Shown here: positions 12,273 to 24,275 of the stretch, piece by piece
Numbering within the stretch: position 1 is the first letter of the stretch
Layout: each line of letters opens with the position of its first letter
NCBI GenBank assembly: GCA_037179385.1
Contig: CM074180.1
Span: 27,819,455-27,883,454, forward strand
Direction: 5' to 3'
Length of the DNA: 64,000 nt
From: Holothuria scabra
Taxonomy: Eukaryota > Echinodermata > Holothuroidea > Aspidochirotida > Holothuriidae
The notes under the pieces: model-generated
The model's input: the letters and a program-made list of their open reading frames with translations, nothing else
What the model was told of the DNA's origin: nothing
Database searches by the model: none
Position numbers and translations under genes: made by a program

Positions 12273-14535
12273 TGATTGTAAATGCGGTTTTGTGTTACGA
12301 AATGACGTCATTATGTATTCATTTGTAATACCTCATAATTTCAATGACATTTTTGTGTTGTATTCTGCTTTGTTAAGCTGCTGAGTGATTCAAGCAATAT
12401 TTATCACACAGTTTCTAAGCTAAGTTATTTAAAAAGTCTGGGCTATGTCATTTAAGAAGGACTATTTTATATTTATTCTGTAATATATACATGTATGTGG
12501 ACAAAACTGGCTCAGAGAAATGGGAAAGTATGAAGACTCACATGCAGGGTAAATTAGTTTGTATCATCTAAAAATGCATTAGTCAAAGCAATGTTTCTCG
12601 GTCAAATATAACATGTTGTGACTACGCGTAGTTGGAACGAAGTCGGGAATGACATTTAACGTTGACTGGGATCAGGGAATTCTCCGCTTGGATGATCCGA
12701 TCCCCATAGAATGTACAGTAGTAATTCTGATCTCTGCTGTCATTTCTTAAAATTTTGGCAGCTTTGACTTAGTTTTAGAGAATACTTTTGGTGGTATAAT
12801 TGAAGATTCAAACAGTTGAATTTATATATGTTATTAAAAGCACATCCTCCTCAGCTATTGATAGCCAAATTTTGAAATATTAGTTTAATGTATTTATAAA
12901 CGTCTCTCTCTATGACTTCGAAAGCTATTTCTTGAACAACTCTCGGTGTTGGATGGATTACGACACCATAAGGTCCACTTACCTAACAGAGCCCTGGGTT
13001 GAAAATAATAACAAAAGCAACATATTATGAACAAAATGTATTCAGAAATGTTACATCTCCAGCTGGATAACGTTCTTTGATGAATGACTATCGGCTATGA
13101 TTTCTGACCACACCTACTATGATATTTTCTTACGATTTACCAAAACCGGAAATTTCTCGGTTGTGTCTTCTTTTCTCTGTATCCTTGGTTACAGTCAGGG
13201 CATAGAAATTTTATTTTTTTTCTTTTAAATAATATATAATGTCTGAAACTGAAAGTGGATGTAGAAAATAAATTGTAGCTATCGAGAATGTGCCTTTATC
13301 AGTGCATGTTGAATGGTACACTGTAGAGTGCTTTGAAGGAATAAATATTAGCAGGAAATTGTAACACCAATAGTAGTTGATCCTCAGATAGTCATCTTCG
13401 ATAATTGTTTATTGAACTTGTCCACATTGTTCTAGAATTAATACTGTTTTGGAGATCCGAAATGGTGGATTGGAAAATGTCACTTCAAATGCAAATATTA
13501 GTCATACATTGTGGATTAGTCATGTGCTTTAGACAAATCTGGACAGCAAGTAATGGTCTGAGTTTAGTCGGTCATAACTAGGGTCTGTCACCTTTTAATC
13601 TTTCAATTTCCTTGCTTAACAGTACCATGAATGGTTGTACTTAAATGCCTATAGATTCCCACAATTTCAATCAATACGAGGGTTTGCAATTCATGTATAC
13701 AATAAATGAAGACGATTTAAGGGTGACGAAACCCACTTATATGGCTGCCTACAGTCACTAAACAGAAGCGCTGATCGGATTCGTCTATGTCACTTCAATA
13801 AATGAATTGTAAAAGAAATATTTTACAGACTAATTTAGGTTGTGTTGACTTTGTTCACTTTTATCATGCATTGAGAAATATTTGTCAATGCGGGAAATGC
13901 CTCAATACGGTTCTCTTCTAAAAAGATGCTTTTTTTCAGATGTGTAATCTTATATAAATATAAATAGTTATATCACGTTAAAGACAGAGATAGAGTCTCT
14001 GTCTGCGGAATTTTGATCTAATGTTGTACATATTGTAAGATATATAAATATTTCATAAATACATAAGTTTGAATTGTGGTAGTTTTGTTTCCTGTTTGTA
14101 AAAAAAAAACTTTTTTAATAAAGAACTAACCAATTCAACATATCCTCCTAAAAGGAGGAATTTGGCAACTGACGTGTTCTTTGTAGTTTTTAATTCGTCC
14201 TAATGATGGTAAAGATATTTATAATGAGAGCTACCAGGAACAAATGATCAAATATCTTTATTGAACTTGCCGATATATTACTGTTCAAGAGCTGATTGTT
14301 CTAGGTAGTTTATTCGGTAAACGGTACCCCTTCCCCACTATGTAGAAGTGTGTCCTATATATCACCCCTGTATCTTCGCTGCACTTGTAAGACTAATCTT
14401 TGTTGGAATATGATTTTGTTTTCATCATTGAAAACCTTCTCGGTTGTACAGTGGTGGGGGCAACATGACCACTGTCTCGTTAAAAACACCACTTCTTCAT
14501 TGATGGATTGATTTGTCCTATCAAGACGCGTTATT
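12273..14535. other. AT-rich non-coding stretch
   Basis: Very AT-rich with many stops. It holds a small perfect hairpin at 13,982-14,004 (AGACAGAGA, 5-nt loop, TCTCTGTCT) and several isolated AATAAA words (for example near 13,797 and 14,117), none clearly tied to a gene. Confidence 0.4.
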
Positions 14536-14714
14536 AGTGAGCTTTAGATTCACGACACGGACCTCATTTACAACGAACTGACGTCATATTGTCCTATGTC
14601 GTTTCGAGCGCAACGCGAAATAACGCTACACCAGTTGTGAAATGTCATGGGCAACCCCGGAGTGACGTCATTGAGTTGCAGATGACGGTCCCGTCGCGAA
14701 ATCTAAAGTTCACT
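14536..14714. mobile_element. Short TIR MITE, about 180 bp
   Basis: Left end AGTGAGCTTTAGATTCACGA; the right end reverse complement is AGTGAACTTTAGATTTCGCG. The interior contains two TGACGTCA-type words. Flanks are ATT on both sides, too short to name the target duplication with confidence. Confidence 0.7.
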
Positions 14715-14910
14715 ATTGTGCGTCTACAACAAAACCCAAATCTACTGCGTTGTGCGGGAAGATAGCTTGTTTTTTCTCCAATTAGGCAAATGGGGAATCT
14801 GATTTGAAAGGAAATTTATCCAACTCACCGTCAGTTGTTCCGAGATAAAAAAAAAGTCGAGTCACGTTCGAAAAACGTACCAGATTTCTGTTTTGGTGAG
14901 AGCGCAGCTT

Positions 14911-15327
14911 TAAGGCCAGGTCACACTACAGTGATATCGGATCGGATTTCGCTCCGATTTTGGGGAGTTTTAATTAATATCTCCTCCATCTTTGGTCAAA
15001 AAAATTGTCAACCTGTGTAGATATATGAATAGTCGCCATACGAACTATCGGACTACAATTCTAAGTTATTCCAATTATTCCGTGACGTCACATTCGCAGA
15101 CAGCTTTTATCGGATACGCGTAGTCCGATAAAAGCTATTTGTCAATGTAACGTCACGAAATAAATAGTTTACATTTCCTTTCAGTGGTCCTCTCATGCCG
15201 ATCATATACTTCCAAACATGGCAAATTTTTGGTTCTTTCCGTGAATAGGTGGAGGAAATTTTAACTAAAACTCACAAAAATCGGATGGTAATCCGATCCG
15301 ATATCGCTGTAGTGTGACCTGGGCTTT
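14911..15327. mobile_element. TIR MITE with an internal perfect hairpin, 417 bp
   Basis: TIRs of about 38 nt: left begins TAAGGCCAGGTCACACTACA and continues into GATATCGGATCGGATT; the right end is its inverted copy with AAAGCCCAGG at the tip. At the centre AGCTTTTATCGGA (15,102-15,114) and TCCGATAAAAGCT (15,124-15,136) form a perfect 13-bp hairpin, flanked by inverted CGTGACGTCACA / TGTAACGTCACG arms. So the element is palindromic over much of its length. Confidence 0.85.
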
Positions 15328-18086
15328 GTAATATGTATGTCAGAAAGAGATACTGATCGACATCGGCTGTAAGATTACTTTCAAACGTACGTGTTAATGA
15401 TGTAGTGTTGGTGTCGAGGGGTGAATTGTTAAATACAGTAACCAAGAATGACAGTGTAGACAAAACAGGATGTAACAACAGCTCCCTAGCACAATGAAGG
15501 TAAGTAGGTAAAGCCGGGTCAGGTCAAAAGTTAGCTTTTTCCATGAACGAAAGGAGGCCTAGATGTGTTTCTCACCATCATTAATTTTACAACAGAATCG
15601 GAATTGAAATCCTTTAACGTTTTTTTTTTCCCGGGTTAAGAAAATTAATGACGACAAGGGACAAAAGACGAAATTATCTGATGACTGTTCTACCTGCATT
15701 TTTACGAGATTTTCCATCAAATTTTACACTTTAACCGATACCCAATGCCTCATCGATCAAACTGTAGATAAGACTTGTTTAAATTTAGGTGGACCAAGGT
15801 ATTCAAAACGTGATAAATGTTTATCAACTTTCGAGAAGGCAACAGTAGTAACGCTGTTTTGTTTGACAGAAAGGGTTTCGTTCTTATGGTTCTGCGTTGA
15901 CGGTTTTTGTTGATAAGTTGGACTTCATCCCCGAAAACTATTTTTTTCTTACATGCTCGGCAGCACCCCGGCAGGCCAAAAGATGATACTTTTTTAAAAG
16001 AAGGGCTTTTTTATGAATGCTGCACATGGGCATAGCCGTACCGGACGAGGGGCGGACTGCAGCCCACTCAACTGGCCAAAAACTTGCTGAATCGGGCTGA
16101 CTTCGGTGCCTCAGTCGGGCAGACGGATTATGCCCTGGTTGGGGATCTGGAGTGGGGAAAAATCACCAACCCTTGAGAGAAGCCGGAGTCCCATACGGCC
16201 ATGACCATGAGCAGTGTTTAGGATCAATTCAGTAATGATGGACACGACATCACCAGCCCATATAAAATTATTCTTAAAATTACGGGAATTGATGAAACTC
16301 GTAGAGGTGGTTTTCCCCTAAATCTTGCAAAATATGAAGTGTTCCCCAATTGCAAGTTCACGCTCATTGTAAAAAAGTGCATGTGAGTGTTCATGGTGAA
16401 GCCAACTTAAGAGGACCTCAGCTTCAACAGCAGCGCACAGTGCTAGCTGTTTGTAGCTAGAAAATTAAAAAGGGGAAATTCACCTTTTGAAATACATTTA
16501 AGTACACTTATAATACTCAAAGGGATTTTAATAACTTTGTACCAGCTACCTCTCACACGAGAGTTAATGAACAGCCCTTTTAATTTTATTTTGTTTCATG
16601 ATTTTTGGTCTCTCGTTACCATAGAGTACGGACAGTACCCCTCCCCCACGTTCACGTCACGTTCTTAAGCAGAAGGAAATCATGCAAAATGTTATTACAA
16701 TACCTTTTAGTCTTTAATTTTTGCAAATTAAATACATCAAAGATTTACGTATTGAATGGAACACAAACTTTAGGAAAATAGTCTATATCACAACACTACA
16801 ATTTCATGGACTACATCTTCATGCCAATATTTCAGCCTTATAAATTCCTATAGACGAATTCAAATGATTTGATGTAGTCGGACATAACTGGGGTCCATCA
16901 TCTTTAATCTTTCAAATTCTTTGCCTACCTGAATTAAACTAAATCACCTCTTGACAAGGGTGGGTATAAGGAAATTCGTTGGGGGGGGGGGGGCAAACTC
17001 AACTTGCGACCATAGGATCAGGGGGTGTCGTGCAAAGATATATTTGGGGGCCGGGCATGATGGAAGAATGATAACCAAATTTTGCAGACTGATTTAACAC
17101 AGTGTTGATTGCTTGTTTATTACCAATTGGCCACGTTTGTTGCAACCGTGACCGACTTTCTGTGCCCATGGACATGAACTTATGTGCAGCACTCTCAGGA
17201 ATTCTCAATAGATATATTAAAGAGGCGTAAATTTGTAGAGGCGTTCCCTCTATGGAGGACAAAACCTGTCCAAAAGCCTCAGCTTGATTGCAGCTGATTT
17301 CAGAAAATTTCATAAATTTACGAAGTGCCCTATATTGCATGCAGGAAATGACATTATTCAAAAGAAATAGATAATAGCTGAACTTGTTTTCCTAAAATGT
17401 TCCGAGATCTTTAAACTAAGGCCTATTTGTCAGGCCTTTGCAATGCCTGTCGCGATGCTTGATGCCTGAGTGCCTGACAAAGCGTCGTTAAGCCGCTACT
17501 TGAGAACGCAAGTGTAAGCAGATCATTATTTTGTCGAGGAAATGTTAAACACCAACATGGTTACTGTATTTTTGTTCAAAGTATTTCAAAGCAAATCTGA
17601 CGAGTCTTACGCGCCCTGATTCTGTTTTTTGAGCGACCGGCTGCCAGAAATGGGAGGCGCGTGGCAATCTGCGTAGAATCTGCACAATCTGCGGTAGACT
17701 CATTATGTGCTAAAACTGCTTCAACTTATACGTGGGCCAAATTATGGGGAATACGATTTCCAGCATTGTCTTAGGTTGGACCGAGAAGCACAGTTCAGGC
17801 CTTACCAAATATGTTGTAACCATTGTCTAGACAGACAGAGGTCGCTCTTCAAATCGTGAAATTTACTTTCTTATCTTCCTTGCTGAGTAGGTTATGCTTA
17901 GTTTTTTGAATAACACAGTAAGCACCGGTAGTGAGAGCGCTCCAAGGCCCAACATGTCTACGTAAGCCGTTCTTGCATGCCACTTGTCCAGGTTAAGGGT
18001 GGGCGAATTAGGGGGAAGGTGCCGAGGACAATAACTCCAATAAAAAGCGTCATTTACTGAAGAGCCTTTACGCAATTGGAGAATTA
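15328..18086. other. Mostly featureless; one uncertain minus-strand frame and a GC-richer block
   Basis: A GC-richer block at about 16,020-16,210 looks like a repeat fragment. A 12-nt G run lies at 16,981-16,992. The frame 16,999-17,361 (-, 120 codons) has a protein-like middle but its end overlaps repeat-like, G-run-adjacent sequence; I recognise no family and do not call it a gene. No other exons seen. Confidence 0.4.
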
Positions 18087-18128
18087 GTAACACCAGGGAG
18101 GTGTAATTACTAACACCTCCCTGGTTAC
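18087..18128. repeat. Inverted repeat (hairpin)
   Basis: CCAGGGAGGTG (18,093-18,103) and CACCTCCCTGG (18,114-18,124) form a perfect 11-bp stem with a 10-nt loop, extended by GTAA/TTAC outside. Unknown function; probably the core of a palindromic mobile element. Confidence 0.65.
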
Positions 18129-18580
18129 AACCGACATTTTTCTTTCAAGTTTGAGAAAGTCTCTGCTTTGTATCTTTTTGAGATTCATTTCTGTCCAGTC
18201 GATGAAGGCAAAACTTAATTATTTGTTTTCCTCGGCTCATATTTTACATTTCAATTGTTTACTCATGATAAAAACTGAGCTTTTAAACGATTTGCAGATT
18301 CACAGACTGTACATTTTCAGGTAGGAGAATAGTGCCTAATTTACCGACGACGGGGTTAAGCCTAGGCTTCAAAATTGAGATATTTTTGGATATTAATGAG
18401 ACATTTTCTTTCGAGAGTCCTTAAGTAATAAACTAAGGCACTAATCAAGTGTCCGGTGTCGTTATTTTCAGCTCAAAAACCCTGAAATTTTCTTCTTAAC
18501 TGCCTTCCCATTAATCTTAGATTGGGAAATTGTACTCTCTTGAATCGGAAGATTTATAATATTGGAGTTCAAATCTAAAA

Positions 18581-18649
18581 GAGTTGAATTAGTGACCAAT
18601 CGGACATTCGATTGGTCACTAATTCCATCATTATTTATTTCTTTCAACT
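18581..18649. repeat. Perfect 17-bp hairpin with an outer arm
   Basis: GAATTAGTGACCAATCG (18,586-18,602) pairs perfectly with CGATTGGTCACTAATTC (18,609-18,625) across a 6-nt loop. Outside, GAGTTGAA (18,581) has an inverted partner TTCAACTC near 18,642. The outer pair suggests a tiny palindromic transposon remnant. Confidence 0.7.
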
Positions 18650-19524
18650 CTATTAAACTAATTGAGAAGCTATTGATTTAAGAGAGTAACGATAACTTTG
18701 TTGGCCGTGAACTCTAAAATCTAAAGTTTCAAAGTGGCAAACTGCCTTCCGTACTGCAAAGGGACTGCAGTAAGCCCGAATCGAAATATTAAACGAGACC
18801 CAAGGGTGAAGTTTGATTGAGATTCTACCGAGACATTCCATGAATGGAGGGACATGGTTATAGAACATACATAACCCCGACTTGGCTAATTTGAAGAGAC
18901 GACCGCAAAATACGTCCGTCCTCTTCAAATCCAATCAAGCACTGATCTTGGCTATCCAATCACGCAATCTCATGGAATTCCACAATGAATGGAATAGGCG
19001 AGGTAGAATTTGTGTTTCGGATGATAATTTCCTTCAGGAGGTAGTGGCGCTCTTTCACAACGAATTTGAAGAGATGCATCATCTGTTTTCTTTGTTCTAA
19101 ATATTAAAGTTGTTTTTATAATCGCATGAAGCAGGAAGTTGGGAGGTTTCAAAGGAGGGTATGCCTCCATTCCAGAATAAATGAAATAATTTAGCTAAAC
19201 AAGATGCAATTTGATGATACGTTTTTCAGGTTTAAATGAATTATTATTAAGTTATACGTTCATTAAATTTTGCAAAACTTGGTAAAAATTTTAAGCCCAA
19301 CTCTTGGTACTTCTTTGGTATGCCTGTTGTTACTAGATAACTTTATACAAGTAAAGATTAAAAGAGTTTCTTTTTCTCTTTAGGCCTATCATGTAAATGT
19401 TATCTTAAAAGGACTCAGGGCTGTGGGGTTGTGGGCTTGGTGTTGTAGAATATGCCCACGGTATTCCCTGCCTGACGTATTGAGGCGACTAAATGGGAGG
19501 ACTTGAAAAGTATTTGAACAGTAA
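18650..19524. other. No recognisable gene
   Basis: Two overlapping frames (18,653-18,934 minus and 18,882-19,100 plus) have no family match I recognise. A small inverted repeat ATTTGAAGAG / CTCTTCAAAT lies near 18,890-18,930. Confidence 0.35.
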
Positions 19525-19931
19525 GACACTATATAACACATTCGTATTGGTGTGTCGCTAAATCTTACCTAACTAACTAACTAACTTAAAAAGGAAATGC
19601 AGTCACCCCACTTGAATTAGTACAGTACACTGTCCTGTTTCATATTGGCTCCTGAGGATCAATATATTTATCCTCAATTATGAAATTTCATCCGTTCATT
19701 GCATTCATTTATTTGCTTTATCACAACACTGCATGGAGACATTTGCTAATAACATTGCATATAAATGGCAAATGATTTGACAGGGAGTGCACTTAAACAC
19801 CCTTTAAGATTTACTTGAATAACTGTTTGGTTTTACTTAAATATGCAATATTAACGGTCCTACGATATTATGAAGTAAGTTGGTTAGATGGGATATAACG
19901 ACACACCAACACGAATGTGTCATAAAGTGTC
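19525..19931. mobile_element. MITE with about 50-nt TIRs, 407 bp
   Basis: Left GACACTATATAACACATTCG continues into TATTGGTGTGTCGCTAAATC; the inverted right end reads GACACTTTATGACACATTCG then TGTTGGTGTGTCGTTATATC. Inside, from about 19,585 to 19,880, there is a diverged copy of the TTAA element seen complete at 20,181-20,441, so one element sits inside the other or both share an interior. Confidence 0.8.
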
Positions 19932-20180
19932 ATTTATAAAAGAAAAGGGTACAATATTATGTAAGATACTGTGAAGAAAAATAAGAAGAAACTGTGAGGA
20001 TTATTGTTAACATTTTTAGCCAAACAACTTATCGGGGAAGTTCTCCTCTCCGGTGGACAAAGTGACACCATCCTTGTTAAGAGTTTATCACAAACTGAAA
20101 TGTTTCTGTACGATTCATATTAATAACGCATGGCTAGCTGCATCCTTTGCAGCCGGACGTATTCTCTGGGTCTGGACAGC

Positions 20181-20441
20181 TTAAAGGGCAGGAGCAGTCA
20201 TCCCAAATTGAAGTAGTGTAGTAGACTGTCCAGTTTCATGATTGGCTGTTGGGAGCCATGTGACAATGTTTTTTCTCTTCAGATGTGAAATTTACTAGAA
20301 ATAACTGTTTGGTTTACCGTGAATATGCAATAGTAAAGTCATAAAATGTAATGAAAGATACTTTGAAGAGAATTAAGACAAAAATTGTGCTAATTTGCTT
20401 TTTCTTCAAAATAAGTTTGGGGGACTGCTCTTTACCTTTAA
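20181..20441. mobile_element. TTAA-flanked MITE, 261 bp
   Basis: TTAAAGGGCAGGAGCAGTC at the left and GGGACTGCTCTTTACCTTTAA at the right are inverted copies, with TTAA at both edges. A related copy lies at 56,165-56,424 and a diverged one at 19,585-19,880; all share CTGTCC(A/T)GTTTCATG and GAATATGCAATA blocks. Confidence 0.75.
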
Positions 20442-21019
20442 GAATAGGAGCAAAATGAAATACAGCTTCTAAAACCTTTAAAATATGAAGGTGTTCGGTA
20501 TTTGAACTTTCACAATTACCTTAGAAACTGTCAACGCCCTAGAGCTGAATGGGTTAAGCTTTCCCATAACTCAAAAGCTTTCAGTCAGCATGAGAAGCCT
20601 GATAAGATGATAGTTGTTCCGTAAACGTTCTAAAATGAGGGCGCTCGTCAACTAAACTGCTGAATATACGGCTCTGAACTTTATATAAGAACTAGAACTG
20701 CATTTGCTTGCAAATACGCAGAATTGTAGTGCGTGTTAGAGATGTCTTTTCAGTTAGTACAGTAGCCCAGTTTTTATTTGAACTTAAGGATTTGTTCATG
20801 GCGGGAAGAGGGGCTGCTGTTTCTTTTTGGCCACTCCTCTCAACCCTATTTCTTGATAGTACAAAGATGGACCACTTGTCTCCCAGCTCCTTGGCTGGAC
20901 GCATAAAGAAATCATAGAAGAGTAACCAATGATGGAGTAAATCCGGACCTTCTATGCTAATAGTCAGTCACTAGCTTTATTTTGAAGCATATTTGCCAAC
21001 AATGAAGCAAGTGCTGAGT

Positions 21020-21126
21020 AGTCCTTGAACAAGACCGTGTACTGCGCTTAACGGTAGGACCTACTCCGTATACAGCCTAGTGTGGAGTAAAATGAAGTGG
21101 ACGAAGCATAGTCCCGTTCAAGGACT
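21020..21126 (+). mobile_element. Small MITE, copy 1 (107 bp)
   Basis: Bounded by AGTCCTTGAAC and its inverse GTTCAAGGACT. The interior has AACGGTAGGACCTACTCCGT. A second copy in the opposite orientation lies at 28,868-28,975, which establishes it as a dispersed element. Confidence 0.8.
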
Positions 21127-21928
21127 CGTGCTGAGTAGCCTACTTAGCCATACGTTATGCTCTGTTGTGTTGTTTACTCCTGCCTGAAATGGATTTATCG
21201 GTTCTCGACTCCTCTTTCACCGTTCTTTATGTTAAATAATGACGCCCTCTTAAGCTCTCTGACTGCACCGCTGCATGCATATGACAACTGTCTCGTTGAA
21301 GGCCGAAGAACTGTTGACGCTGTGTGTTTTAACATCCGTGTTTCGTTAATTCGCAATGCATGCTACATGCTTCTGTCAAAACGTTTCGGTCAGACTGCTG
21401 TCAAAATAGCTTCTGCTTTTACCACTGAAATAAAGCATGATAATAGAACTACAGCACAAGTCGCTTAATCCAATGCAGTAAAGCCAATTCGTTCCGTACA
21501 GGGAATTGGCAATACCCTGCTCCGTAGTAGCTAGATGAAGATACTGTACAATAACGTCTTGATACTGTTCAACGATAGTGGACGCAATGGCGCCGTGTTA
21601 CGTATACCAATTTGGAAGCAGCGATTGATTCTCCAGGCTTATCACTTCAGTGTGAAAAGGCCGAACCACATTACATCGCGTTTTCTGGAAATTTATCCGC
21701 AATGCTCTTTCATGAAGCTAACTCCTTAAATCAGCCTTGTAAGTGTAGTATTTGCTTTTCTGAAGTTGATTTTTGTTTAAAGACGGCCACAGATTGCACT
21801 TACTGCTATTGTTAAAGGGTAGAGCATGGATATTTGTACGAACTAAGTTACGGTACGCGCAGGGAAATGAGTTGTGGGCCATAACAGGCTTCACAAAAGA
21901 AATCGTCAGTCGGCCAGTAAATGCCAAT

Positions 21929-21951
21929 ATTGTAGTGCGGCGCACTACAAT
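21929..21951. repeat. Near-perfect 23-bp palindrome
   Basis: ATTGTAGTGCG, one base, CGCACTACAAT. A similar palindrome is at 36,145-36,167 (TGCGCTACAA, TAA, TTGTAGCGCA). These may be ends or relics of a shared mobile family, or protein-binding sites; the sequence does not decide. Confidence 0.6.
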
Positions 21952-22682
21952 AATTCGACTCCAGCACTGCTCATTCTCGAGTAAATGATAAAAATGTATG
22001 AAAAATGGTACCCAGCCGGGAATGATAGTATGATGTCACTAAGTTAATACCAATTGAATGGGGTGGAAGTTTGCATGAAAAAGTACTCAAGGTAACGCTT
22101 ACTTGCCGAATATGGTCAACCGGGGTCAACATTCTTAGGAGCCCGTGATCTCAATTTCATCACTGATACAAAATTATGATAAATAACAAGAAAGCTGGAT
22201 GTAAATTAATATCCACTTTCTCAATATCCGAATCTTCAGTACCCTAAGCGCATAGTCGGGGAAAGGGAAAGAACACAATATCCTGTTTTAGTGAAAACAG
22301 TTGTAACCAGTCAGAACTGAGGGTGGGTTATTATTGAATTATCATTAAGGATCTCTATGAACTGTCTTATGAGGTCACTAAAGCATATCCTTTTAATTGT
22401 CATTATTTATTTTTTATTTTGTGGGAGGTGCCAGGTTTGGGCTTTAGGTTTCATTCGGTGAGGCGAAGCGAATTTAAAGTGTAAACTTTAAGTTAAAAAT
22501 AGATTCTGTCATGTCATGGATTTATTACTATAAGTCTCGTCCACGGACTTATATACATGGACAGAGCATGTAACGTACGTATAAGTCCTATCCGTTGATG
22601 GTCGCCACCGGCTGGCACAAAAAAAGCGCACCAAGATGGCCGCCGTGAACCTGTAAATCGTCTGATTTGACCACGAAAACAA

Positions 22683-23999
22683 AAATTTTTTGGAAGAACG
22701 AAAAAGCTTACAGTTCAAAAATTCTTTCAATCATGATGAAATTTATACAATCATTTGCAGACTTGACCTGATTATTACTGGTTATGTGAGTCAGGACAAA
22801 ATGGATAACTTAGTTGTTGACATTGAGAAGATGTTTAAAAGTACTGCTGATAGAGCAGGAATGGTAAAAAACGTTCCAAGGATCTTTAATTCCACACGAA
22901 ATCGTGGTAAACCCTGGTTTATAAATGACTGTCATAAGGCTGAATCTAGTTATTTAAAGGCAAAGAAATCATACAAATTATGTAAGAGTCTTGAAAGTGA
23001 GTATGAACTAAGCGTACTCTCCAAAGTGTACAAAAAAAACCTTGAGAAAGGCGAAACAGGTTTATTTCAACTCATTGCCCAGAGAAATTAGACAACTGAG
23101 AAGTTCGGACCCTAAACAGTATTGGCATATCATTAATCGGTCAACGAGTAGTAGTGATTACTTTCATTGTAACATAGGAGTTTGACAAGGCGAGAATCTA
23201 TCACCAGTTCTGTTCAGTATATTCCTTAATGACTTTGGGAGGTCTATCAGTTATTCATGCAATGGTTTAAAGGATTTGTCTAGTTCCATCAAGAATCATT
23301 TAAGTAATGATGATGTTGAAGTTTATTTTACACTCTTTACCCTATTATATGCAGATGATACAATTGTCCTTGCGGAAAATGAGAACGACATGCAAAATGC
23401 ATTAACCAGTGTTAAAAATTATTGTGATACTTGGAAAATGAAGGTAAATTCAAAAAAGACAAAAATTGTTATTTTCTCAAGGGGCAAGATAAGGAATAAG
23501 CCCACCTTTACTTTTGGTGACGACACTTTGGAAATAGTCGATGATTATACCTACTTAGGAGTTGCATTTAACTATAATAACAAATTTACCAAAGCCGTCA
23601 ATAAGCAAGTTAATCAAGCGTTCACTGTATGGTTTATTGAGTAAAACGTGCAACCTTTCACTGCCCCTTGATTTGCAGATGTACTTGTTTGACCAAACAG
23701 TTCTTCCCACTCTTTTGTATGGTTGTGAAATCTGGGGATTTGGGGATTTATTTTGTTGTGTTCTGTTTAAAGTCTCACCCCCTTTCCCTCATTCATCCCT
23801 CCGTATTATTGTACTAAGACTTGGAATTTGTGTTTGGTTTGTCTTTTTTACTTCTGCTTTATTTTATTATTATTATGTTTTTCCTGTTTTTTGTTATTAC
23901 CTTTTCACCTGTTATCCTGTTAAACATTGTTTGCTTTGTGTCTCTGATGCCTCTATGAGGTGGTATGGAGAAATAAATAAAACTGAAAACTGAAACTGA
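22683..23999 (+). mobile_element. Damaged non-LTR retrotransposon (LINE)
   Basis: Three pieces of one polyprotein are visible. 22,690-23,091 encodes the linker between endonuclease and reverse transcriptase (GKPWFINDCHKAESSYLKAKK). After a frame break and stop, 23,176-23,644 encodes QGENLSPVLFSIFLNDF and the RT active site YADD (YADD at 23,348). A further frame change gives LPTLLYGCEIWGF near 23,705-23,750. The fingers and early palm of RT are missing between about 23,165 and 23,176, an internal deletion of roughly 200 residues by comparison with intact LINEs. The 3' end is AAATAAATAAAACTG plus ACTGAA iterations. Clade uncertain; dead copy. Confidence 0.85.
23176..23644 (+). pseudogene. LINE reverse transcriptase fragment
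   Basis: The palm part of a reverse transcriptase. The frame first shows the G-V-(stop)-Q-G motif, where an arginine codon has become TGA, then LSPVLFSIFLNDF, then YADDTIVL (motif C), then WKMKVNSKKTKI (motif D/E). The upstream catalytic aspartate (motif A) is absent because of the deletion. It cannot encode an active enzyme. Confidence 0.8.
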
Positions 24000-24275
24000 A
24001 TCTGTAATATTTTAAACAAAAGTTAAGCTTGAATGGAAAAAAAATACCATATTCCTGCAATACGTGAAGTGATTTTGACCTTATACCTTGCCATATTTAA
24101 AAAATATTTTAACTTTCTTTGAAAAATACAAGGATATACTTGAGCAAGTCCAAGGTTTCACACAAAATCATAGCAGACAGCCATCTTGGTGCGCTTTTTC
24201 TCACACGTACGGTAGCGACAATGTGCCGTGGAGTATGCTCTGTCCATGTATAGGAAGTCGGTGGTCTCGTCTTAC

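Larger units (their letters stand above)
20442..22529. other. Non-coding, with two small inverted-repeat features
   Basis: Apart from the MITE at 21,020-21,126 and the palindrome at 21,929-21,951, I see nothing. The word ATTGTAGTGCG occurs near 20,722 and again in the palindrome, so the two may be the ends of one 1.2-kb element, but this is weak. The frames here (for example 21,157-21,468) are unrecognised. Confidence 0.35.
22530..24275. mobile_element. Palindromic MITE interrupted by a LINE
   Basis: The left arm at about 22,530-22,682 (CATGGACAGAGCATG, then AAAAAGCGCACCAAGATGG) has an inverted partner at about 24,165-24,275 (CCATCTTGGTGCGCTTTTT, then CATGCTCTGTCCATG order inverted). Between the arms sits an unrelated LINE fragment. 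A second, uninterrupted copy of the left arm and interior lies at 38,787-39,010. Without the LINE the element would be about 430 bp. Confidence 0.8.

Noticed and set aside
16999..17361. 120-codon minus-strand frame
   Set aside because: The middle is protein-like, but one end runs into repeat-like sequence beside a G run, there is no recognisable domain and no supported splice site. Left as unproven.
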